In this document: positions 13,960 to 21,064 of the stretch, piece by piece | Numbering within the stretch: position 1 is the first letter of the stretch | Layout: the number at the start of each line of letters is the position of its first letter | Source: an uncultured Bacilli bacterium | Lineage (GTDB): Bacteria > Bacillota_I > Bacilli_A > RF39 > UBA660 | NCBI GenBank assembly: GCA_934096015.1 | Contig: CAKOLD010000012.1 | Coordinates: forward strand, 1 to 26,795 | Direction of reading: 5' to 3' | Length of the DNA: 26,795 nucleotides | Notes under the pieces: generated by a model | Seen by the model: only the letters and a program-made list of their open reading frames with translations | The model's database searches: none | What the model was told of the DNA's origin: nothing | Translations under genes and position numbers: made by a program

Positions 13960-15888
13960 ATGAATGAATATGAAAAATTTCGTAATAATAGAATTATTAA
14001 AAATGCTGAAAGAGAAATGAAAGAATGTAAACATCCTTATGTTGGTACGGAACACTTATTATTATCTCTTTTAAAGGAAAAAGAGGTTGTTGATGTTTGT
14101 TCAAAATATGGATTAACTTATGCTAATTTTAAAAAAGAACTATTAAAGACAGTAGGTTCATCTTCATCAGTAAGTCCATTTATTTTACATACTCCATTAC
14201 TTAAATTAGTTGTTAGTGATGCTATTATGGATGCTAAGGAATCAAAAGAGGAAGTTACTGCAATTCATTTACTAGTTTCATTATTGGAAAATGGAGATGG
14301 AATAGCTTTAAGATTACTTATTAATATGGGAATAAGTGTTGATAATTTATATAATGAATTAAATAAAAAACAAAAACTTTTAAATTCAAAAATTGATTTT
14401 GGCACTAATTTAGGAGAAACTATTAATTTAGATGAGAAAGTAATTGGAAGGGAAAACGAATTAACAAGTATAATAGAGATAATGCTTAGAAAAAATAAAA
14501 ACAATCCTATATTAGTAGGACCAGCAGGAGTTGGAAAAACTGCAATAGTAGAAGAACTTGCAAGACGTATTAAAAAAGGTGAAGTTCCCCTTAAAATTAG
14601 AGATTATAGTATTTTGAGTTTAGAACTTTCTAGAGTAGTTGCTGGTACTAAATATAGGGGTGAATTTGAGGAAAAATTAAAAAATATAATTGATTCAGTA
14701 ATTAATGAAAAAGTTATATTATTTATTGATGAAATACATTGTTTGGTCCATGCTGGAGGAAGTGAAGGAGCTATTGATGCTGCAAATATTTTAAAACCAT
14801 ATTTAAGTAGAGGTAGTTTAAAAATTATTGGAGCTACTACAATAAATGAATATAATAAATTTATAAAAAAAGATAAAGCTTTGGAAAGAAGATTTCAACT
14901 TGTAAATGTTAAAGAACCAAATTTAGAAGAAACAATAAAGATTTTATCAAAAATAAAAAATAGTTATGAAAATTTTTATACTATTCATATATCTAATAAT
15001 AATATAAAGGATATTGTTTATTTAACTGATAAATATGTTAAACATAAACAAAATCCTGATAAAAGTTTAGAAGTGTTAGATTCTGTTTGTTCTAAATTAA
15101 GTTTAAAAGAAATTAATAAAATAAAAAAAGATGATATTTTAGAAAAAATATGCCAAATGTATTCAATAAATAATAACTCATTTAATTTTAAAGCGTTAAA
15201 AAGAAAATTTAAAGAAAGTTTGATTGGTCAAGACAATGTGTGTGATAAAATAATTCAATTATTAAATGTAAAAAAAGATAAACCAATTAGTGTTTTGTTA
15301 TGTGGTAGTAGTGGAGTTGGAAAAACAAAAACTGCTAGTATATTAAGTGAGATTTTGGGTATGCCATTAATCAAACTTGATATGAGTGAATATATGAATG
15401 AATCAAGTATTAATAAATTAATTGGAACAAGTGCTGGTTATGTTGGATATGATGATGATTTTATATTTGATAAAATTAGATATAATCCTAATAGTATAAT
15501 TTTACTTGATGAAGTAGAAAAGGGTTCTAAAAAAATATTAAATTTATTTTTAAATATATTAGATGAAGGAATAATATTTGATTCTAAAGGAGAGATTATA
15601 GATTTTAGTAATTGTGTTATTATATTAACTTCTAATTTAAAACAAGAATGTAAAATAGGATTTATGAAAAAAATGAATAATAATAGGTTTTTTAGTGATG
15701 AATTTTTAGCAAGATTAGATGAAATAATTTATTTTAACGATATAGATGAAAATATGATTAAAGAGTATTTAATTAAGAAAAATTCTTGTTTAAAAACTTC
15801 AGACATTATTAATGAGTGTGATTATAAAAAATTAGGTTTTAGAGGTATTGAAAAATATTTAAAAAGTAGGGAGAAAATATTAAAATAA
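13960..15888 (+). CDS. Compact ClpC-like AAA+ unfoldase lacking the middle domain
   Basis: The 642-residue Hsp100-type ATPase has a Clp N-domain repeat pair (about 1-145, with GTEHLLLSLL) and two AAA+ modules. D1 has Walker A GPAGVGKT (187-194), Walker B ILFIDEIH, the pore loop GTKYRGEFE and an arginine finger in ALERRF. D2 has Walker A GSSGVGKT (449-456), Walker B IILLDEVEK, pore loop GYVGY and a shortened C-terminal part with a GFRG sensor-2-like site. IGF (566-568) sits where ClpC, ClpA and ClpX carry the ClpP-docking loop, so it probably feeds a ClpP. The coiled-coil M domain between D1 and D2 is missing, which explains much of the shortfall from the usual roughly 810 residues. Classical ClpC adaptors use that domain. 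It lies 56 bp after spo0A. Confidence 0.9.
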   Translation: MNEYEKFRNNRIIKNAEREMKECKHPYVGTEHLLLSLLKEKEVVDVCSKYGLTYANFKKELLKTVGSSSSVSPFILHTPLLKLVVSDAIMDAKESKEEVTAIHLLVSLLENGDGIALRLLINMGISVDNLYNELNKKQKLLNSKIDFGTNLGETINLDEKVIGRENELTSIIEIMLRKNKNNPILVGPAGVGKTAIVEELARRIKKGEVPLKIRDYSILSLELSRVVAGTKYRGEFEEKLKNIIDSVINEKVILFIDEIHCLVHAGGSEGAIDAANILKPYLSRGSLKIIGATTINEYNKFIKKDKALERRFQLVNVKEPNLEETIKILSKIKNSYENFYTIHISNNNIKDIVYLTDKYVKHKQNPDKSLEVLDSVCSKLSLKEINKIKKDDILEKICQMYSINNNSFNFKALKRKFKESLIGQDNVCDKIIQLLNVKKDKPISVLLCGSSGVGKTKTASILSEILGMPLIKLDMSEYMNESSINKLIGTSAGYVGYDDDFIFDKIRYNPNSIILLDEVEKGSKKILNLFLNILDEGIIFDSKGEIIDFSNCVIILTSNLKQECKIGFMKKMNNNRFFSDEFLARLDEIIYFNDIDENMIKEYLIKKNSCLKTSDIINECDYKKLGFRGIEKYLKSREKILK

Positions 15889-15900
15889 TTTAATTTTTTT
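15879..15900 (+). terminator. Weak AU-only terminator candidate
   Basis: ATTAAA and TTTAAT pair around a 4-nt loop that includes the ClpC-like gene's stop codon, followed by seven T residues. The stem has no G or C, so efficiency is doubtful. It overlaps the next promoter. Confidence 0.35.
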
Positions 15901-15908
15901 GTTATACT
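15880..15908 (+). promoter_or_regulatory. Promoter of the NlpC/P60-like gene
   Basis: TATACT (15903-15908) with upstream TGT is an extended -10. The -35, TTAAAA (15880-15885), is weak at a 17-bp spacing. The implied leader is only about 13 nt. Confidence 0.5.
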
Positions 15909-15927
15909 TATGTAGTATGGTGATTGT

Positions 15928-17283
15928 GTGAGTAAAAAGCTAAAAACAATTATTTTAACTATTTTATTTATAATCTTATTATTGTTGGTGTATGCTTTAT
16001 ATAATTATTTAAGTATTGCTAATTTAAAAAGTATAGAAATTGTTGATAATAATAAAAGTAATGACGAAATGGTAATGAAAATAAAACTTAATAATAGTAA
16101 GTTTACTATTAATACTGATGCTTGGTGTTATGCAGGTAGTAAGGATACTAAAGACTTTGATTGGGTAAAAGCAAAGAATAAAATGTGTACTTTATCATTA
16201 AAAGAAGGAAATTATTATATTTATTTAAAAAATAAGTATGGTTATATTAAAAGTGTTGCTGTTAAAGATGTTGATGTTAATAAGATAAAAAGTCTTGAAT
16301 TTACTAAAAGTGAATATTTTATTCCAGTTTCTTTAGAGGAAGAGTTTAAAGTTAATGTAGAAATGTATGGTTTTGTTGACTCTAAAGTAAAGTATACTAT
16401 TAGTGATGATAGTATTGTTAAAATTGAGTCTAATAAATTTATTGGTTTGAAACCAGGAGATGCTACTGTTACAGCAAATATAGGAAATAAAAAGGTATCT
16501 ACCACTGTTCATGTTATGAATTCTTTAAAAAAGATGGAGGTTGTAAAAAAAAGACCTTATTTATCATGTAATCAGTTTTCTTTAGAAGAAGCTCATTTGT
16601 TAGATAAGGCGTTAGAATCAAGAGTGAAGGAAGCTGGTTATAAAACTCGTGCAGGAGCTGTTGCAGCTGCTAGATTTTTAGGAATGGAATTTAGTTATCA
16701 AGTACCATATTTTTATGAAAATGGTAGATTAAAAAATTATGATGTAATTAGACATGTAGATGGTGAAGGAAGATACTATCACAAAGGATTGTATTTGAGT
16801 ACTGATAAATTTGAAATTATTGAAGCGCCATTTAAAGGTCCAGTTATTTGGGGTTGTCCTCTTATGAATTTAATGGAAGAGGGCCGTTATAAAGCTGGTG
16901 TTAAGTATCCTAATGGACTAGATTGTAGTGGATTTATTTCTTGGGCACTTTATAATGGCGGTTTTGATGTCGGTGATGTCGGAGCTGGTGATAATCCATA
17001 TAGAAGTGATGATTTATATGATTTAGGTACTTTAGAAAAAACTAGCATGGATCTATTAAATTCTGGTAAAGTTAAAGTAGGAGATTTGATAGCTTATTGG
17101 GGACATATGGCAATGATTGTAGGAATTGATGATAATAATTTATATGTTGCCGAATCACTTCCTTATACTAGAGGCCCTGTTGTAAAAAAATATACCAAAA
17201 CTTATGCTATGGATTTATTTGAAAATATTATGTTAATGGACGATGTTTACAAAGAAGAGGGTAATTTAACTAATATGTGGTAA
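15928..17283 (+). CDS. Exported NlpC/P60-like cell-wall peptidase with Ig-like domain
   Basis: This 451-residue protein has an N-terminal membrane helix (about 5-28), a beta-rich region, a bacterial Ig-like (BIG2-type) domain at about 125-198 ending in GLKPGDATVTA and a VHV strand, then a papain-like C-terminal domain. Catalytic residues typical of NlpC/P60 are Cys333 in GLDCSGFISW and His393 in WGHMAMIVG. It should cut peptide stems of peptidoglycan outside the membrane. The start is GTG at 15928: GGTGAT lies just upstream, and translation reads straight into a normal basic-hydrophobic signal-anchor. It has its own promoter and a terminator at 17313-17337. The third catalytic position is not clear to me, so the exact peptidase subfamily is open. 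Confidence 0.85.
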   Translation: MSKKLKTIILTILFIILLLLVYALYNYLSIANLKSIEIVDNNKSNDEMVMKIKLNNSKFTINTDAWCYAGSKDTKDFDWVKAKNKMCTLSLKEGNYYIYLKNKYGYIKSVAVKDVDVNKIKSLEFTKSEYFIPVSLEEEFKVNVEMYGFVDSKVKYTISDDSIVKIESNKFIGLKPGDATVTANIGNKKVSTTVHVMNSLKKMEVVKKRPYLSCNQFSLEEAHLLDKALESRVKEAGYKTRAGAVAAARFLGMEFSYQVPYFYENGRLKNYDVIRHVDGEGRYYHKGLYLSTDKFEIIEAPFKGPVIWGCPLMNLMEEGRYKAGVKYPNGLDCSGFISWALYNGGFDVGDVGAGDNPYRSDDLYDLGTLEKTSMDLLNSGKVKVGDLIAYWGHMAMIVGIDDNNLYVAESLPYTRGPVVKKYTKTYAMDLFENIMLMDDVYKEEGNLTNMW

Positions 17284-17312
17284 AAAAAACTATTAGTTTT
17301 ACCTAATAGTTT
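17282..17312 (-). terminator. Terminator of pyruvate kinase
   Basis: On the minus strand, a 10-bp stem (17287-17296 with 17303-17312) with a 6-nt loop is followed by eight T residues (the A run at 17282-17289). It lies just past the pyk stop. Confidence 0.8.
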
Positions 17313-17337
17313 AAAGGACTTTATAAGTCTTTTTTTT
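17313..17337 (+). terminator. Terminator of the NlpC/P60-like gene
   Basis: AAAGGACTT pairs with AAGTCTTTT around a 3-nt loop (one G-U pair), merging into eight T residues at 17330-17337. It is directly next to the minus-strand terminator, so each convergent gene has its own. Confidence 0.75.
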
Positions 17338-18727
17338 ATAATTCTTCTATTTTTAAAAAGTTAGTACATTTATTAATTGGGAATCCTCCAGTAATAATAA
17401 CTTTAGAATTTGGCTTTAAGTCAAATTCTTTAATGGCATTTTCTTTTACATAATTTATCATATCATCTATATCATTAAATACTGGTACTACAGTGGTATA
17501 AACGCCATAATAGAATGCTAAATCGATTGCGGTTTTAGAATCTATACAGTTAGCTATTATTATGCTTTTTGGTCTTTTATTACTAATCATTTTTGCTGAG
17601 GTTCCTGATTTTGTTCCAATTAGTAAAGCATCAACACTTAAATTGTTAGCGGCTGTTACAGCAGCAGAAGCTATAGTTGCTTCTATGTCTGTTAAGTTAT
17701 GATTTACTTCAACACTTTCTGTGTGTTGTTCAGTATTTTCAGCAATTTTAGTCATATAAGAAACAGCGTCAATTGGGAATTTACCAGTAGTTGTTTCTCC
17801 ACTTAACATTATAGCATCGGCACCATCTAAAACGGCATTGGCAACGTCACTAACTTCAGCTCTTGTAGGGCGTGAGTTAGTATACATACTTGCTAACATT
17901 TCTGTAGCAACTATACAGAATTTTCCTTTTGTGCGACATTTTTTTATGATTTGTTTTTGGATAATTGGTAATTGTTCCATAGGAATTTCTACTCCTAGAT
18001 CTCCTCTTGCTACCATAATTCCATCACTTTCATCAATGATTTCATCAATATTTTTAATAGCATTTGAACTTTCGATTTTACTAATTATTTTCATATCACT
18101 ATTTTCTTTTTTGATTAATTCACGTACAGAAAGAATATCTTTTTTGCTAGATACGAAAGATAGTGCTAAGGCATCACCGTTATTATGACACGCATATTTA
18201 ATATCTTCTGCGTCATCATTACTTAAAAATTGAATGTTTAGATCAACACCGGGAACGTTAATACCTTTACGATCTTTTAATATTCCTCCAGATATTATTT
18301 CACAGTTTAAATAGTTTTCAGTTTTTTCTATTACTAATAATTTCATTAAACCGTCTTCTATTAAAATAGTATCGTTAATATTTATTGCATCTAAACAATT
18401 TTTATAATTTACAGTGATTCTTTCTTCAGTACCTATAACGTCTTCTTTAACTAATTTAATTGTTTTTCCTTCAATTAAGTTAATTGCACCATCTAAAACA
18501 GTTCCAGTTCTAAAATCAGGCCCTTTTGTATCATACATGATTGCAATATTTTTATTTAATTCTTCATTAGCTTGTTTTACTAAATTTACTACAGTTTCTC
18601 TTTCTTCAATAGTTGCATGTGAAAAGTTAATTCTGGCTACATTCATACCAGCTTCTACCATTTTTTTAAACGTTTCATATTGATTACTAGCAGGTCCTAT
18701 ACTACAGATAATTTTTGTTTTTTTCAT
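17336..18727 (-). CDS. pyk: Pyruvate kinase
   Basis: It converts phosphoenolpyruvate and ADP to pyruvate and ATP at the end of glycolysis. The 463-residue product has the full A/B/C-domain layout, without the extra C-terminal PEP-utiliser domain of Bacillus enzymes. Signatures include CSIGPAS, NVARINFSHA, DTKGP, the active-site ISKIES lysine-glutamate block, MVARGDLGVE, a SRPTRAEVSDVANAVLDG helix and MLSGETTTGKFP. Two sites are unusual: the normal PEIRTG reads PDFRTG (Asp71), and ATQML(D/E)SM reads ATEMLASM. Asp71 aligns with the Glu that sets K+ dependence in the muscle enzyme. AAGGAGGGA precedes the ATG. It has its own promoter and terminator, so it is monocistronic. Confidence 0.97.
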   Translation of the reverse strand: MKKTKIICSIGPASNQYETFKKMVEAGMNVARINFSHATIEERETVVNLVKQANEELNKNIAIMYDTKGPDFRTGTVLDGAINLIEGKTIKLVKEDVIGTEERITVNYKNCLDAININDTILIEDGLMKLLVIEKTENYLNCEIISGGILKDRKGINVPGVDLNIQFLSNDDAEDIKYACHNNGDALALSFVSSKKDILSVRELIKKENSDMKIISKIESSNAIKNIDEIIDESDGIMVARGDLGVEIPMEQLPIIQKQIIKKCRTKGKFCIVATEMLASMYTNSRPTRAEVSDVANAVLDGADAIMLSGETTTGKFPIDAVSYMTKIAENTEQHTESVEVNHNLTDIEATIASAAVTAANNLSVDALLIGTKSGTSAKMISNKRPKSIIIANCIDSKTAIDLAFYYGVYTTVVPVFNDIDDMINYVKENAIKEFDLKPNSKVIITGGFPINKCTNFLKIEEL

Positions 18728-18754
18728 AAAATCCCTCCTTAAACGAACCTAAGT

Positions 18755-18784
18755 ATATTACCACAATATATAAGTAGAAGTCAA
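18755..18784 (-). promoter_or_regulatory. pyk: Promoter of pyk
   Basis: On the minus strand: TTGACT (18779-18784), 18-bp spacer, TAATAT (18755-18760) with TGG before it (extended -10). It leaves a leader of about 20 nt carrying a strong ribosome site. Confidence 0.7.
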
Positions 18785-18815
18785 AATAAATTTTTTATGC
18801 ATGTAAATAGAATTT

Positions 18816-18843
18816 TTGCGAAATATAAAACTTATGTTATAAT
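18816..18843 (+). promoter_or_regulatory. Promoter of the ArsC/Spx-family gene
   Basis: TTGCGA (18816-18821), 16-bp spacer, TATAAT (18838-18843) with TGT upstream (extended -10). It lies within an in-frame upstream extension of the gene, supporting the later start at 18863. Confidence 0.65.
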
Positions 18844-18862
18844 ACCTTCCGAGGTGAAATAT

Positions 18863-19213
18863 ATGTTATTTATTGAGTACCCAAAATGTAGTACTTGTAA
18901 AAAGGCTAAAAAGTGGTTAGAAGATAATAATATTTTATTTACAGATAGAAATATAATTAGTGATATTCCAACAATGTTTGAAATAAGAAAATGGATTGAA
19001 CTTAGTGGGTTGGATGTAAGAAAATTTTTTAATGCTCATGGAGTTAAATATAAAGAATTAAATTTAAAAGAAAACTTAGACAAAATGTCTACTGATGAAC
19101 AAATAAGGTTATTATCTAGTGATGCTATGTTATTTAAAAGACCTATTTTAGTTACAGATAAGGAAGTACTTGTAGGTTTTAAAGAAAAAGAATGGGAGTT
19201 AAAAATAAAATAG
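18863..19213 (+). CDS. ArsC/Spx-family thiol reductase-like protein (YusI-like)
   Basis: The 116-residue thioredoxin-fold protein has Cys9-Ser-Thr-Cys12 near its N terminus (after EYPKCSTC), LKENL and RLLSSDAMLFKRPILV in the middle, and GFKEKEW near the end. That pattern is of the ArsC/Spx/MgsR family and closest to the YusI-like arsenate reductase family proteins, which mostly have no proven arsenate activity. It lacks the Spx-type RNA polymerase partner features I would look for, so an enzymatic or redox role is more likely, though this is not certain. The start is 18863: GAGGTGA lies 6 nt before it, and the longer in-frame reading from 18797 would run across the promoter. Confidence 0.85.
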   Translation: MLFIEYPKCSTCKKAKKWLEDNNILFTDRNIISDIPTMFEIRKWIELSGLDVRKFFNAHGVKYKELNLKENLDKMSTDEQIRLLSSDAMLFKRPILVTDKEVLVGFKEKEWELKIK

Positions 19214-19227
19214 TTTGATGTTATAAT
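19199..19227 (+). promoter_or_regulatory. Promoter of the acyl ligase-sensor pair
   Basis: Perfect TATAAT (19222-19227) with TGT before it (extended -10). The -35, TTAAAA (19199-19204), is weak at a 17-bp spacing and lies in the end of the preceding gene. Confidence 0.55.
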
Positions 19228-19273
19228 ATTAGTGATTAGGTAATTGTGTTTTTTAAGAAAGGATCGAGTGAAA

Positions 19274-21052
19274 ATGAAGGATGAAAGTAATTTGACTGGT
19301 TATGCATCTATAGATAAACCATGGTTAAAATATTATAGTACTGAATTAAAAAATAAGAAGTTACCTCTTATGAATGTAAATGATTATTTATATGAAAATA
19401 ATAAAAATCATTTAGGTAGAGTTGCCTTAAATTATTTTGGAAATAAAATTACGTATGAAGATTTTTTTAAGAAAATTGATGAAGTTGCTAAAGCATTTTT
19501 AAGTATGGGAGTAAAAAAAGGTGATATAGTAACAGTTTCTTTACCAATGGTACCGGAAAGCATATATATATTTTATGCACTTGCAAAAATAGGAGCAATT
19601 TCTAATATGATTGATCCAAGAACAAATGAAAATGGTACTAAGGAATATATTGATGAGGTAAATTCTAAAATATTGGTTATTATTGATGATCTTTATCCAA
19701 ATGTAAAAAATATTGTTAATTCAACTGATTTGGAAAAGGTAATAGTTGTTAGTCCTAATAATTCTTTACCTTTAGGATTACGATTATTGACAACCTTAAA
19801 AACAAATAAGGCTTGTTTTAATAATCCTAAAGTTGTTAGTTGGAATAAATTTATAAAAAATGGCAAAGAGTATAAGGGTATTGATACTTTTTATACTTTT
19901 TATGAAAAAGATTATCCTGTATCAATTGTACATACTGGGGGAACTACAGGTTTTCCAAAAGGAGTATTATTAACTAATGATAATTATAATGCTATGGTGG
20001 AACAATTTAGATATTCTGGATTGGATTTTAAACGTGAACATAGTTGGTTAGGAATGATTCCTTTATTCTTTGCATATGGAGGAGCTGTGGGAATGCATCA
20101 TCCACTTGCGGTTGGTATGGAATTAAAAGTTATACCAATGTTTGATCCGGAAAAAATGGGAAATTTAGTTTTAAAATATAAAGCTAATCATATGGCAATT
20201 ATTCCTTCTTATTATGAAAGTATTATTTATAGTAACAAAACTAAAAAAGCTGATTTTTCATTTTTGATAACTCCAGCTGCTGGTAGTGATCGAATGGATC
20301 CTACTTTTGAAAAGGAGATAAATGAATTTTTAGAGAGTCATAATTGTCCTAACAAAGTTGCTAAAGGCTATGGAATGAGTGAAGTTACTTCTGCTATATG
20401 TGGTGGGGTAACACCTTCTAGTAACAAAGTTGGAAGTGTGGGAATACCTTTTTCTCATTCAGTTGTCGCTATTTTTGATCCAGAAACTGGATGCGAATTA
20501 AAGTATGGAGAAATCGGAGAAGTTTGTATGACGGGTCCTAACGTTATGAAGGGATATTATAATAATACACTTGAAAATGAAAAAATAATGAAGCTTCATG
20601 ATGATGGGATGATTTGGATTCATTCTGGAGACTTAGGATATATGGATAGTGATGGAGTTTTATTTATTGAAGGTAGAATGAAAAGGATGATTATAAAATA
20701 TGGTGGATTTAAAGTTTATCCAACATTAATAGAAAAAACAATTATGACAATACCTGCTGTTGAAAATGTTTCAGTTGTAGGTGTTAAAGATAAAAGACAT
20801 CCTGAGTTTACTATTCCTAAAGCTAATATTGTTTTGAAAAAGGAATACGTTGGATTTCTCGAAGAAAGTGTTTTAGAAGAGGCTAAAGCACTTTGTGAAG
20901 AAAAGTTGCCTGATTATTGTGTTCCAACTTTTTTTGAGATTAAAGAAAAACTTCCTTTAACAAATGCTGGAAAAATTGATTTTAAATTATTAGAATCTGA
21001 AGAAGTAGAAATGGATGATAACTTAGGAAAACGTTTAAATTTATCTAAATAA
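19274..21052 (+). CDS. AMP-forming acyl-CoA synthetase/ligase
   Basis: A 592-residue member of the adenylate-forming (ANL) superfamily. It activates a carboxylate with ATP, then usually transfers it to CoA. Motifs in order: the phosphate loop TGGTTGFPKG from Thr221, an adenine-site GYGMSE, the GEIGEV and SGDLGYMD blocks, the hinge region GRMKRMIIKYGG and the catalytic Lys567 in NAGKID. The substrate cannot be read from sequence; overall layout is like medium- or long-chain fatty acid ligases. ATG at 19274 is preferred, with AAAGGA upstream at a rather long 10 nt; GTG at 19268 is possible. The downstream sensor-like gene begins 12 nt after the stop, so the two form an operon. Confidence 0.9.
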   Translation: MKDESNLTGYASIDKPWLKYYSTELKNKKLPLMNVNDYLYENNKNHLGRVALNYFGNKITYEDFFKKIDEVAKAFLSMGVKKGDIVTVSLPMVPESIYIFYALAKIGAISNMIDPRTNENGTKEYIDEVNSKILVIIDDLYPNVKNIVNSTDLEKVIVVSPNNSLPLGLRLLTTLKTNKACFNNPKVVSWNKFIKNGKEYKGIDTFYTFYEKDYPVSIVHTGGTTGFPKGVLLTNDNYNAMVEQFRYSGLDFKREHSWLGMIPLFFAYGGAVGMHHPLAVGMELKVIPMFDPEKMGNLVLKYKANHMAIIPSYYESIIYSNKTKKADFSFLITPAAGSDRMDPTFEKEINEFLESHNCPNKVAKGYGMSEVTSAICGGVTPSSNKVGSVGIPFSHSVVAIFDPETGCELKYGEIGEVCMTGPNVMKGYYNNTLENEKIMKLHDDGMIWIHSGDLGYMDSDGVLFIEGRMKRMIIKYGGFKVYPTLIEKTIMTIPAVENVSVVGVKDKRHPEFTIPKANIVLKKEYVGFLEESVLEEAKALCEEKLPDYCVPTFFEIKEKLPLTNAGKIDFKLLESEEVEMDDNLGKRLNLSK

Positions 21053-21064
21053 GGAGTTGGTAGT

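Noticed and set aside
17838..18683. Plus-strand open frames opposite pyk
   Set aside because: pyk is unambiguous on the minus strand; these frames have no family features.
18797..18862. N-terminal extension of the ArsC-like protein
   Set aside because: It would span the promoter, and its residues do not match the family; GAGGTGA marks the later start.
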